From: an uncultured Alphaproteobacteria bacterium
GTDB taxonomy: Bacteria > Pseudomonadota > Alphaproteobacteria > CAAGCB01 > CAG-977
DNA length: 33,978 nt
NCBI GenBank assembly: GCA_944390195.1
Contig: CALXOZ010000021.1
Coordinates: 1 to 33,978, forward strand
Direction of reading: 5' to 3'
Shown here: positions 9,188 through 17,889 of the stretch, one piece after another
Numbering within the stretch: position 1 is the first letter of the stretch
Layout of the letters: every line of letters begins with the position of its first letter
Position numbers and translations under genes: made by a program
Notes under the pieces: model-generated
What the model was told of the DNA's origin: nothing
The model's database searches: none
Seen by the model: the letters and a program-made list of their open reading frames with translations, nothing else

Positions 9188-9661
9188 ATGCTTTATACAA
9201 TAGGGGCTGTTTGTGAAAAGACGGGATTGTCTGCGCCGACTTTGAGATACTACGATAAAGAGGGATTATTGCCTTTTGTAAATCGTGGCAATGGTGGAAT
9301 CAGAAAGTTCCAAGAATCCGATTTGGAGTGGTTGCGTTTGATCGAATGTTTGAAAGCCAGCGGCTTGCAAATTAAAGATATAAAACGCTATATCGACTGG
9401 TTCATTCAAGGGGACGACACTTTACGTCAACGCAGGGAATTGTTCTTCAATCAAAAAAAGAATGTTGAAGCGGAAATAGCTTCTTTGCATTTAACGCTGG
9501 AAATGTTGACATACAAATGTTGGGTGTATGACAAGGCTGTTGAATTGGGAAGCTTGGAGGCGGTGAAAAGATTGCCTGAAGACAGGGTTCCTGAAAATAT
9601 CAGGCGGTTGAAAAAGAAAATCGATCAAATTCATGCGGCGGCTTTTCAAAAAAACAAGTGA
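9188..9661 (+). CDS. MerR-family transcriptional regulator
   Basis: Dimeric MerR-type regulator of 157 residues. The N-terminal winged helix is clear: YTIGAVCEKTGLSAPTLRYY, DKEGLLPFVNRGNGGIRKF, then LEWLRLIECLKASGLQIKDI. A helical dimerisation region covers about residues 75-115, with a short C-terminal part holding one Cys (KCWVYD). No CxxC metal-binding pair is evident, so it is more like the YhdM/AdhR-type subgroup than a metal sensor. It is followed after 18 bp by a nucleoside phosphorylase gene and then a permease, and probably regulates this operon. Confidence 0.88.
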   Translation: MLYTIGAVCEKTGLSAPTLRYYDKEGLLPFVNRGNGGIRKFQESDLEWLRLIECLKASGLQIKDIKRYIDWFIQGDDTLRQRRELFFNQKKNVEAEIASLHLTLEMLTYKCWVYDKAVELGSLEAVKRLPEDRVPENIRRLKKKIDQIHAAAFQKNK

Positions 9662-9679
9662 AAGTGAAAAGGAGATATT

Positions 9680-10414
9680 ATGCTTCAACCTCATATAAGA
9701 TTGGACGAAACGATCGGTACGCCTTATGCGTTATTGCCGGGGGATCCAGCTCGGATAGACAGTATTTCCAGCGTTCTTGATAACGTCAAAGAGATTGCTT
9801 TCAATCGGGAATACCGCAGTATTACAGGAGAATATAAAGGCAGGAAAATTTTGGCAATGTCAACGGGAATGGGAGGCTGTTCCACCGGAATTGCCGTCGA
9901 AGAACTGACACGGATCGGCGTAAAAGCTATGATCAGGATAGGTTCTTGCGGAGCGATGCAGACAAAAATCGGATTGGGGGATTTGATCTTGGCGGTTGGA
10001 GCCGTTCGTGATGACGGGGCTTCGCAGGCTTATATAGATTTGCGTTATCCTGCCTTGGCGGATATAGAATTATTAAATGCGTGCATCAATAGCGCGAAAA
10101 AAAACGGTTTTCCGTATCATATCGGTTTGATTCACAGCCATGAAAGCTTTTATATTGATGATAATGAAAAGCAAAAATGTTTTTGGAGTCAAAAAGGGGT
10201 CTTGGGCGCGGATATGGAAACGGCGGCTTTGTTTACAATCGGACGTCTTCGCGGTGTGAAAACGGCTTCAATCTTGAATAATGTCGTGACTTTTCAATCC
10301 GATACGGCGCAGTCGATCGCAGGGTATGCAGATGGTGAAAAGCGCACGAAACAAGGCGAAATCAATGAAATTGTTACAGCGCTTGACGCTTTTGCTTTAA
10401 TGTCTGAAGACTGA
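9680..10414 (+). CDS. Nucleoside phosphorylase (uridine phosphorylase-like)
   Basis: Cytoplasmic NP-I family phosphorylase that splits a nucleoside with phosphate into base and (deoxy)ribose-1-phosphate. Visible hallmarks: phosphate-site LLPGDPARID (residues about 18-27), STGMGGCSTGIAVEEL, IRIGSCGAMQ, and the ribose-site ADMETAALF near residue 173. At 244 residues it is close to Udp or DeoD length. The base preference cannot be fixed from the sequence; uridine phosphorylase seems most likely. It lies between a MerR regulator and a DMT permease, consistent with uptake and breakdown of a nucleoside. Confidence 0.85.
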   Translation: MLQPHIRLDETIGTPYALLPGDPARIDSISSVLDNVKEIAFNREYRSITGEYKGRKILAMSTGMGGCSTGIAVEELTRIGVKAMIRIGSCGAMQTKIGLGDLILAVGAVRDDGASQAYIDLRYPALADIELLNACINSAKKNGFPYHIGLIHSHESFYIDDNEKQKCFWSQKGVLGADMETAALFTIGRLRGVKTASILNNVVTFQSDTAQSIAGYADGEKRTKQGEINEIVTALDAFALMSED

Positions 10415-10433
10415 TTTTTTCATCAGGTCTTTT
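10407..10433 (+). terminator. Weak terminator or attenuator after the phosphorylase gene
   Basis: AAGACTGAT and ATCAGGTCTT pair with one bulge around a U-rich loop, overlap the stop codon and are followed by a short U tract. It may reduce read-through into the permease gene. Confidence 0.35.
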
Positions 10434-10461
10434 ATAAAACCACAAGCGGAGTTGAAAAAGT

Positions 10462-11316
10462 ATGTTAACCTTTTTGACAGGGGCGAGCATTGTTTTATTA
10501 TTCGCTTGTCGTCCTTTTGTTTATAAACCCGCCAGCAAATCATTGGATCCGGCGGTGTCATCCTACTTTACATCGGTTTGGTGTTTGATATTAAGTCTTC
10601 CGACAATTCCTTTTTGCTGGCAGTATTTTTTCATTCAAGACCGTTTTGTTTTTTTTACGCAAGGAATAATTTTCCCTTTGTTAAAAGGGGTTTCATTATA
10701 TTGGTTTATGAAATTCAATCAAATCGTAAACAAGGAAAACACTTCCGGTTCGGTATTTTGGGGCGTGATCAGTTTGGCTTTGGCCGCTTTGGTAACAACA
10801 TTTGTTTTTCATGTTCCGTTATCCAATTTAAGACTGCTCATCATTTTGTTTATTGGAAGTGTGGGGATCTTGTTCTTTATTTGCGGAGAAGGAAAAAATC
10901 TTTCACTTCAAGGAAAAAAAGCCTTTACAGGCTTGATATTATGCGCAGCGCTTAATAACATATGCGATACCTTGAGCATAAAATATACGAATTGGTATGT
11001 TTTATATATGGTTCCGACGATAACGATGATGTTGTGTTCGATCATCAACACGGGAAAAAAGATATCCCTTGGCAGCTTTTTTACAACAAGACATATTTTG
11101 TATGCAGGTCTCATCTATGCTGTCGGAGAAATTATATTAATTTTTTCGATGCAATATTTTTTTCCGGTTCTTGTTGCTGTTTTTTTAGTCCGTTTTGCTC
11201 AAAGCTTAGATTTGATTTTAGCGTATCACATTGAAAAAGAAGGAAAAATAGGGACGCAATACTTGTTTGCGACAGGGACGGTATTTTTATCCTATTTTTT
11301 CTTTTTCGGACATTAA
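10462..11316 (+). CDS. DMT-superfamily (EamA-like) membrane transporter
   Basis: A 284-residue polytopic inner-membrane protein with about nine or ten hydrophobic segments and few charges, as in drug/metabolite transporters. It lacks a recognisable specificity motif. It begins 47 bp after the nucleoside phosphorylase gene on the same strand, so a role in moving nucleosides, bases or a product is a reasonable guess. Its stop overlaps the 3' end of the convergent rnd gene by 4 bp. The hydrophobicity is plain; the family call rests on size and topology. Confidence 0.7.
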   Translation: MLTFLTGASIVLLFACRPFVYKPASKSLDPAVSSYFTSVWCLILSLPTIPFCWQYFFIQDRFVFFTQGIIFPLLKGVSLYWFMKFNQIVNKENTSGSVFWGVISLALAALVTTFVFHVPLSNLRLLIILFIGSVGILFFICGEGKNLSLQGKKAFTGLILCAALNNICDTLSIKYTNWYVLYMVPTITMMLCSIINTGKKISLGSFFTTRHILYAGLIYAVGEIILIFSMQYFFPVLVAVFLVRFAQSLDLILAYHIEKEGKIGTQYLFATGTVFLSYFFFFGH

Positions 11317-12473
11317 GGTTCTGAAATAACATCAATTTGATGTTTTTCAGGATTGTAACGGAAAGCGATTTTTCCTTCTTTTAAAGCCAGAGCTTCTTTT
11401 CCGAAGAGTTGATAACGCCACCCTTTTAAGACATTGATATCCGGATTGTCTTCGGCGGCAAGTTGATCAAGTTCGTCCGGTGTGGCGATTAACTTTTCGG
11501 CGACATCGTTTTCAACGGATTTGATCATTAAGAGCAACCGAAGCATTTTTGAAACGGCTTTTGCCTGTCGAGGTAATTCATACGGCTTTGGTATGACAGG
11601 ATAAGAATCCGGATTTTGTTGTTTGGTTTCCGTGATGATTTTCAGGATGTCTTTTCCCATTCTACCTTTTGCGAATCCTTGAGGTAATCCGCGCATTTTA
11701 CTCATTTCCTCTGCCGTTTCCGGAGCGTTTGCGGCCAATTCCAGTAATATTTCATCACGGATGATGTGTTTTCTGGGTCTGTTCAACCTTTTGGCTTCAT
11801 TTTCGCGGTACGCCGCCAAAGCCTGACACAAAGCAAGATACAAAGGATTGTGTGAATTCAACTTCAAACGCTTCCAAGCAAGCGCTGAATCATTCTCGTA
11901 CAGTTGAGGGCTGGTCAATGTTGCGGTATCGTCACAGATCCAATTTGTCCGTCCTGTTTGATGCAGAATGTCTGTTAGTTTTTGATAAATATCGCGTAAG
12001 TGTGTAACATCGGCAAGAGCATATTGTATTTGCTTATCGCTCAAAGGGCGATGAGACCAATCGGTAAAGCGCATAGACTTGTCCAAGTGGATTCCCGATA
12101 ATTTTTGAACCAGATTTTGATAACTGACCGATTCACCAAATCCGCATACCATGGCGGCAAGCTGAGTATCGAAAACGGGAAAAGGGATTTTTGCAGTCAG
12201 GTGATAAAATATTTCAATGTCTTGTCGGGCAGCATGAAAGACTTTGACGACTTTTCCATTTTGCAATAAGTCGAACAAGGCTTGAAGATTGATATCCTTG
12301 GCAAGCGGATCAATGCAAACGGCTTCATCCGTTGATGCTATTTGGATCAAACACAGCTGCGGCCAATAAGTTTTTTCACGAATGAACTCGGTGTCAACGG
12401 TGATGAACGGATGCGTTTGCAGACGGGAACATAATTCATTAAGCTCTTGAGTCGTTTGAATAAAAGTGCACAT
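11313..12473 (-). CDS. rnd: Ribonuclease D
   Basis: 3'-to-5' exoribonuclease for tRNA 3'-end maturation. The DEDDy catalytic domain is complete: Exo I ITVDTEFIREKTYWPQLCLI (D27, E29), Exo II VKVFHAARQDIEIF, and Exo III IQYALADVTHLRDIY with the Y and D residues. An HRDC domain follows (about residues 210-290, including ENEAKRLNRPRKHIIRDEIL). At 386 residues the length is standard. AAGGC upstream of the ATG acts as ribosome binding site. It is convergent with the DMT permease and divergent from the cold-shock gene. Confidence 0.95.
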   Translation of the reverse strand: MCTFIQTTQELNELCSRLQTHPFITVDTEFIREKTYWPQLCLIQIASTDEAVCIDPLAKDINLQALFDLLQNGKVVKVFHAARQDIEIFYHLTAKIPFPVFDTQLAAMVCGFGESVSYQNLVQKLSGIHLDKSMRFTDWSHRPLSDKQIQYALADVTHLRDIYQKLTDILHQTGRTNWICDDTATLTSPQLYENDSALAWKRLKLNSHNPLYLALCQALAAYRENEAKRLNRPRKHIIRDEILLELAANAPETAEEMSKMRGLPQGFAKGRMGKDILKIITETKQQNPDSYPVIPKPYELPRQAKAVSKMLRLLLMIKSVENDVAEKLIATPDELDQLAAEDNPDINVLKGWRYQLFGKEALALKEGKIAFRYNPEKHQIDVISEP

Positions 12474-12725
12474 TGCCTTGCCCGTTTTAAAAAGTGAAAA
12501 TATTTTTTGTTTTATCCTTATCAGTCGGAAAAATAAAGTCTGAAAATTATTTTTCTTTTTTGATATAAACTTCTTGTCTTTGTATGCAAAAGGCGTAAAC
12601 TTTCTATTAAGATTTTATACGGTTCTGTTTTGGGACGGTTTTATTACCGAAACAAAAGAGCTTTTTCTTTTAAGAAAAAAGAATATAAACTCTTGCGTTT
12701 TTTTATTTTGATCAGGAGAGGCAAT
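12474..12725 (+). promoter_or_regulatory. rnd/csp intergenic region with long cold-shock leader
   Basis: About 250 bp between divergent rnd and the cold-shock gene. A possible promoter is TTGTCT (about 12574), a 16-bp spacer and TAAACT, which would leave a 5' leader above 100 nt, as in cspA-type genes. The leader is U/A-rich and contains a hairpin around 12662-12679 (TTTTTCT/AGAAAAA). The promoter assignment is tentative. Confidence 0.35.
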
Positions 12726-12929
12726 ATGCCAAACGGAAAAGTGAAATGGTTTAACCGGAAAAAAGGATACGGTTTTATTCAACCCGAAGATGGTTCAAAA
12801 GATGTTTTTGTTCATATCAGTGCGGTTGAAAAAGCGGGTTTACCGACATTGAAAGAAAATCAAGAAGTGAGTTATGAGCTGGTTACGCATCAGGATCGTA
12901 CATCGGCGGGTGAACTGAAGTTATTGTAA
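12726..12929 (+). CDS. Cold-shock domain protein (CspA family)
   Basis: A 67-residue single-stranded nucleic-acid chaperone. It holds RNP1 KKGYGFIQPEDG (residues about 14-25) and RNP2 DVFVHISAVEKAGL, in the order NGKVKWF-N-...; the whole protein is one OB fold. The ATG at 12726 follows AGGAGAGG; frame extensions further upstream are part of the leader. Likely temperature-controlled through its long leader. A long stem-loop follows the gene. Confidence 0.95.
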   Translation: MPNGKVKWFNRKKGYGFIQPEDGSKDVFVHISAVEKAGLPTLKENQEVSYELVTHQDRTSAGELKLL

Positions 12930-12946
12930 TTGTTCTTTTTTTGTAA

Positions 12947-12976
12947 GAAACGGGGGGCTTTCAAGCCTCCCGTTTC
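12947..12976 (+). terminator. Stem-loop after the cold-shock gene
   Basis: GAAACGGGGGGCTT (12947-12960) pairs along 14 positions (one G-U) with AAGCCTCCCGTTTC (12963-12976), 17 bp past the stop. The loop is only two nucleotides and the downstream tail is not U-rich, so it is an atypical terminator or a 3' stabiliser. Confidence 0.6.
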
Positions 12977-14091
12977 GTATCAAACAGTGCCATTTCAAAA
13001 CATTTGTATCAGATTAAAAAATTCTGGCTTTTTTAAAAAAGTTATATAACAATTTGTAAAATCAGATTTTTCAGTTTCTTATGCTCAAACGAAACCATAT
13101 CTGGAAACATAATACTCTATAACATATTTTTATGGAATTGGTGAGGGTGATTTCTTTCGGTAAAAGCGAATCTGTCTTCCAATACTTTTCTCGAAGGGTA
13201 TCATGCAATAGGGGTTTTTTTATTAAGAATGTTTTCAAGTAACGTGCCAATCATATGTCAAACATGATTCCAATGGCTGCGTTTTCAATCACAAGTCCTG
13301 ATTTTCAGTTTTTTATGGGATTCATATGAAATCGTATCGTTTAAAGTTATCTGAAAGTTGATGTTTTTTTATTGATGAGTATTTGACAGATCAATGTAAA
13401 AAACAGGCTTTGATACTTAAAAAAATATCTAGAAACGAAGTAAAATGATGTACTAATAGAAATCTCAAAAAAACGGATATCGTATGATCCCTTTCCAAAA
13501 TATTCGCCTTTTAAGTACTTTAAATGTCGGTTAAGCTTTTTTGTTCCAGTATTGATAATGAAAAAATATTTCGTTTGATGGTTAAGTGTTGACGTTTATC
13601 AATTTTCCTCTTTTAACGTTATATATCAAATAAAATCGATGCGAAAAAAGGGCAACGATATCAATGTATCGTTTGGGTATGCTTCTGTCTTACACGGATT
13701 CGGAAAAACTAATCATTTACACAGCTTGATTCGGAAACGGCTTGAATTTTTCGTCATATGGAAATGCCTGATGATATTTGAATAACGGCTTCCCTCGAAG
13801 AGCGGGTATGATTTTGTTTGCGGATTAATGGTCAATTATGCTTGATATGAAAAAAATCGTCTCTTGCAAAAATAATGTTGTCTGTTCATGTCTTTGAGAC
13901 GAAAAGGTATGATATTGAATTAAATTTGCAATTTGTTTCAAACTTAAGAAGCATTTTTAACATGATAAGTTCTTTTAAAGAGATTGACATTATGGCAAAT
14001 TATATATTCTGGAGAAGTAAAAAAACGTGTCGTGTCATAATTTCAAGCCGGTATATAATGCTGGAAAAACAAGAAGAAAAAAGGATTCTTA
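12977..14091. other. Gene-free region
   Basis: About 1.1 kb in which I find no supportable gene. Short frames (for example a 48-codon frame near 13639-13785) lack ribosome binding sites. A sigma54-like string on the minus strand at 13234-13249 lacks the required GC and has no gene in front of it. No U-tailed hairpins or tRNAs are seen. The base composition is less extreme than at 421-1603, so decayed coding sequence is possible. Confidence 0.55.
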
Positions 14092-14796
14092 ATGATAAAG
14101 TTGCTGATTATTTTTTTATTGGGTTTTCCGCATTCCGGTTTTTGTAAAACGGTCAAGTTGGGAGACAGCTCGTTTCAAAACAAAAAAATAAGTTTTCCTT
14201 CTTCCCAACCGGAAGTGCGAAGATCCTCCATTTCTTGTTTTGACAACGCTGATTGCGCCGATAATCAGGAATGTGTGGCGTTGCAGTGTGAAAATGTTTG
14301 CAAAAACAGTATTTGTTTGACGGGTACATACTGTATCGCGGCCGGACAAGAGCGTCCGCATGAATTCAAGTGTGTCCAATGTGTCATTGACGCGCATTGT
14401 TCCAAAGGGTTGTTTTGCGATACGGATCATACATGTAAAAAAGAAGATCCTTGTAAAAACGCCGTTTGTCCGGAGGCCGCTCCTTATTGTTTGCCGGAAC
14501 CGTATAAAACTTTGCCATACACATGCGTACAATGTATGACGGATGAACATTGCCCTCCTGTGGCGGGATTGTCCAGAAGTTGCATTGAAGGGAATTGTCT
14601 GTTTAATATTGATGGAAACATTCCGCAGAAGTTTAGAGAAAAAGTTCCAGAAAAAACTGTTCCCGTCGAACCGGATCCCGTACAAAGTTACGGAGAATCC
14701 GCGGATGATTATGAAAACGGATACGATGAGGAAGTTTCCAATTATGACGGTGAGTATCCGGATTATGTCGAAGAGGAAAACGACTTGTATTATTAA
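14092..14796 (+). CDS. Secreted cysteine-rich repeat protein with acidic tail
   Basis: Family not recognised. The 234 residues start with a signal peptide (MIKLLIIFLLGFPHSG, cleavage near residue 18). Residues 49-169 contain 20 cysteines in an orderly pattern: half a unit (C49-C66), then two full eight-cysteine units (C70-C115 and C121-C169), each containing a C-V-Q-C pair. The unit resembles disulfide-knotted EGF- or Dickkopf-like modules. The C-terminal 45 residues are very rich in D, E and Y. AAGGA precedes the ATG. It stands alone in a gene-poor region. An exported adhesin or binding protein folded by disulfides is the simplest reading; the function is unknown. Confidence 0.85.
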   Translation: MIKLLIIFLLGFPHSGFCKTVKLGDSSFQNKKISFPSSQPEVRRSSISCFDNADCADNQECVALQCENVCKNSICLTGTYCIAAGQERPHEFKCVQCVIDAHCSKGLFCDTDHTCKKEDPCKNAVCPEAAPYCLPEPYKTLPYTCVQCMTDEHCPPVAGLSRSCIEGNCLFNIDGNIPQKFREKVPEKTVPVEPDPVQSYGESADDYENGYDEEVSNYDGEYPDYVEEENDLYY

Positions 14797-15514
14797 TCCG
14801 GAAGGCTGTTTTTTTTAACGTATGTTGTAAAATTTGCGATGTAATCCGGTTTATATAGACCCTTGTTGTACGGGATTTTGTGTAAACGGGATATTAAAGC
14901 CTTATTGCCGAAGATAGGAAATTTTTTTGTTAAAAGAAAGTTGACTTTTCCGGTCGACATTAAAACGGATGATTGGAAAAGGTGAAAATTATGCAAGACA
15001 AAGGGGGTTTGTCTTGTAAAATGTTGCCTGTATGAAAATCGAGGAATATTTTGGGACTGTAAGTATGATGGACGAGTGAATGTCGTTCAATGTGGAGATG
15101 TGTTTCAATCGTACGGCATATTTGTTGAGGTTGACGGAGTTATATGCATATTTTCTTTTTTCAGAGGAATGTGAAAAGACGGTCGGTCGTTTACGGGGTG
15201 ATACATTGGAAATTCCCCGATGAAGAGCGGACTGTAAAGATTGTTTTATGAGGGCATGCGGCTTGTATGAATTTCAGTTTGGTGTCTTTATCCGTTCTCA
15301 CAGGGTAGTAACTGTATGTCGTTAAGTTTAACCTTCATGACGTTTATCGGACTGCGGAAAACGGATTGTGTGATACGAAGCTATTTCAAGATGAATGACG
15401 ATTTATGCGTTTTGGGCGGTTGGATTTTTCATATACCCCTGACATTTTGGTCTGTAAAAAGAGTTGGCTCCGTATGAATCCTCTGTTGTTTTCCCCAAAA
15501 CCGTTTTTTTAAAG
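14797..15514. other. Gene-free region downstream of flgL
   Basis: About 0.7 kb between the cysteine-rich gene and the 3' end of flgL, which converge here. No frame with a ribosome binding site and no clear U-tailed hairpin for either gene is visible. The GC content approaches that of genes, so this could be eroded coding sequence. Confidence 0.5.
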
Positions 15515-17875
15515 TCACAAGTAGTTTAACAGGCTAAGGGAATTGATGGTTGACAAGACGGAATAGGAAAGCTTCAGGTTTTCCGCCGCTTGTAAGAGCA
15601 TTGTTGCCGCTTCGGTTTTATCGACTTGTGTTAAAGATGAAATGTAAGTTTCCAAAGAATTTTGCATTTCAGTTTGGTCTTCCAATACCGTTTTAACCGA
15701 ATCCAATTTATTGATAATGGAGTATTGAATTCCGGTGACATCTTCGTTGCTTCCGTTTGCCTGTGCCGTTAAAGCTTCGTCAAGCCAGTTTAAGGCAAGA
15801 GATACTCTTTGCGACGCATTTTCCGGATTGTCAGGATCAAGCATGTTCCCTTGAGCCAGACAGCCCAGAGCTCTGAATATTTTTTCAAAAGCTCCTGAGG
15901 CAGCATTTGTGTCATTGATGATTTCGGTTGTATCACTGATCCGGAAGGACGAAGAAAGCCATCCTCCTTTATAATAAGTCGTCGTGTCGAAACAAGCCGT
16001 CGAAATGAATTGACTTTCCCCGTATTCCGGAAAAGCGTTGGTGCGCACAAACAGTTCCCTTCCATCATCGGAAACGCCTAAGACGGTGTATGATCCGCCA
16101 TATTCTCCAGCTTGTGTCATGGCAACGGTCGCTCCGACGGGATAGGTTTTACAGATGCTGATCCCTTTTCCACCGGAAATTGTCGAGTGATTCAATAAAC
16201 TCATTTCCTGAGCCACTTTTGTTGTTTCGTCGAATATTATTGTCCGCCCGTCTTCGGATACAGAATCAATGACATACATCCGATCGTTGAGATCCGCTCC
16301 TTTAATAATGACGCTATCCCCCGCCTTATAAGAGGAAAAAGCTCCTTTTACGGTTGCCGTCATCGAATTTTGATTGATATTGAAGGAAATGTCACCTGTT
16401 TGCAAGGCACTGCCTTTCATGACTGAACAGATGAAACCGTTGATGTCGGAACGGGTTTGTATCGTCAAAGGCACATTTGTCAAGTCGGTGTCGGGAACGG
16501 GGGTGCTTGTGGAAATATTTAATGTCGAACCGTCTTCGGAAACGGATTTCACATATAAAGCGTACATATTACCCGAATTATCGGTGATTGTGATTGTTTG
16601 ACCAGCGCTTACATTGGAAAAAGTGCCTGCACTTCCCATGATCGTGTTTGTTTCAGGGTCGACCGTCAAAGCTTGTCGGCATGAAAAGCTTTCAAGCGGC
16701 GCTCCAAGATTATTTTGAGCCGTAATTGTTCCCGTTTTTGTGCTTTGTTGAATAAAAACGGTTTCGTTAAATAATTGTTCGGTATTGATGGTTTCATCGG
16801 TGACATTTTCTTCAAAAGTAAGCGTTGAACCGTCTGCGGAAATATCTTTGACCGTCAAGTATCCGTTGTTATAAACCGTTCCTCCGATTAAGATTTTTTC
16901 TCCTTTTTGCAAGCCTGAAAAAGTCCCCGTATGAGCGGTCAGTGTATTGACGGTTTGTCCGGTTTCCATATCTTTGACAGAAGAAAAAATCCAATTTTCT
17001 TTTATCAGCCGGACATCTTTTGAATCCGTCAGACTTTCATCTTCGACAGGTTCATCAAATACGATTGTTGACCCGTTTGCGGATACGGATCGCACGGTAA
17101 AAGTTTTATCGTTTAAATCTGTCCCCGTAACAACCACTTGGTCTCCCGCCTGAAACCCGTCAAACGTGCCGGCATCCGCCGACAAGGAGTTTGAAGCGTT
17201 TTCAAATGTCATTGCATTTGTTTCGGATCCCTGACAAACGTAAAATTCAGGGGCGACTGTTTGAAAATCCTGTTTTACCGTTACGCCTTGTAAAATGTCA
17301 GCACCGGTTGACATTCCGGATAAAGAAGCTGAATATGTAGCGGGGTATGTCAGAATTTTCCCGTCATAAAACGCTTGAAATTCTTCCAAAGTCGTATAAG
17401 GGAAGTCGACGGGAGGCATTTTGGTGTTCCCGCCGCCGAAAATATAATTCCCGTCGATTTGAGTGTTCAAGTAGTAGGCGATTAAAGACATCGCTTCAAA
17501 AGCTTCCTCTTGTATGTTCTGCAACGCCGACAATTCTTCTTGCGTCGGGTTTTCGGACATTGAAACAAGGTCTTTTGAAGAAAACTCGCGGACTTGGGAA
17601 CGTATGTCCGTTAACGTGGAACGGATCGCATCGACAGATGATTGTTGGGTTTCCAAAAAAATCTGAGTGATTGTGTTTGTTTCTATGTACTTGGATGTTA
17701 TCGCCTGTTGGTTTTGCAATGACAGCAAACGGTATGTCGACAATCCGTATTGATCAAAAGAATCATATCTGTTTCCCGTTGTTACTTGATAGGAAAGGTT
17801 GTTGATTGTGGCTTTCTGTTTCGTTATTTCAGACAGATAAAGCTGATAGGTCGCTGTTGTGGGTATTCTTGTCAT
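15515..17875 (-). CDS. flgL: Hook-filament junction protein FlgL, enlarged by repeat modules
   Basis: Second hook-associated junction protein (HAP3), secreted by the flagellar export apparatus. The ends are FlgL/flagellin-like: N-terminal helices (about 1-150, with VTTGNRYDSF and IDGNYIFGGG) and C-terminal helices (about 650-786, ending NLKLSYSVLSTINSLSLLNYL without the last residues counted as motif). The 786-residue length is about twice the usual. Between residues 236 and 613 lie four or five related beta-type modules sharing G-[TA]-F-x(5)-G-[DEQ]-x-[IV] and a later [SD]-x-DG-[SR] turn. TTTYYKGGW (about 631-639) marks the return to the FlgL core. GAAAGGAG is the ribosome binding site; it lies 14 bp after flgK, last in the operon. 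Confidence 0.88.
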   Translation of the reverse strand: MTRIPTTATYQLYLSEITKQKATINNLSYQVTTGNRYDSFDQYGLSTYRLLSLQNQQAITSKYIETNTITQIFLETQQSSVDAIRSTLTDIRSQVREFSSKDLVSMSENPTQEELSALQNIQEEAFEAMSLIAYYLNTQIDGNYIFGGGNTKMPPVDFPYTTLEEFQAFYDGKILTYPATYSASLSGMSTGADILQGVTVKQDFQTVAPEFYVCQGSETNAMTFENASNSLSADAGTFDGFQAGDQVVVTGTDLNDKTFTVRSVSANGSTIVFDEPVEDESLTDSKDVRLIKENWIFSSVKDMETGQTVNTLTAHTGTFSGLQKGEKILIGGTVYNNGYLTVKDISADGSTLTFEENVTDETINTEQLFNETVFIQQSTKTGTITAQNNLGAPLESFSCRQALTVDPETNTIMGSAGTFSNVSAGQTITITDNSGNMYALYVKSVSEDGSTLNISTSTPVPDTDLTNVPLTIQTRSDINGFICSVMKGSALQTGDISFNINQNSMTATVKGAFSSYKAGDSVIIKGADLNDRMYVIDSVSEDGRTIIFDETTKVAQEMSLLNHSTISGGKGISICKTYPVGATVAMTQAGEYGGSYTVLGVSDDGRELFVRTNAFPEYGESQFISTACFDTTTYYKGGWLSSSFRISDTTEIINDTNAASGAFEKIFRALGCLAQGNMLDPDNPENASQRVSLALNWLDEALTAQANGSNEDVTGIQYSIINKLDSVKTVLEDQTEMQNSLETYISSLTQVDKTEAATMLLQAAENLKLSYSVLSTINSLSLLNYL

Positions 17876-17889
17876 GATGCGTTCTCCTT

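Noticed and set aside
13234-13249. Sigma54-like string TGGCACGTTACTTGAA on the minus strand
   Set aside because: The -12 GC is missing (GA instead) and no gene lies downstream.
13639-13785. 48-codon plus-strand frame in the gene-free region
   Set aside because: No ribosome binding site and no recognisable composition; expected by chance.
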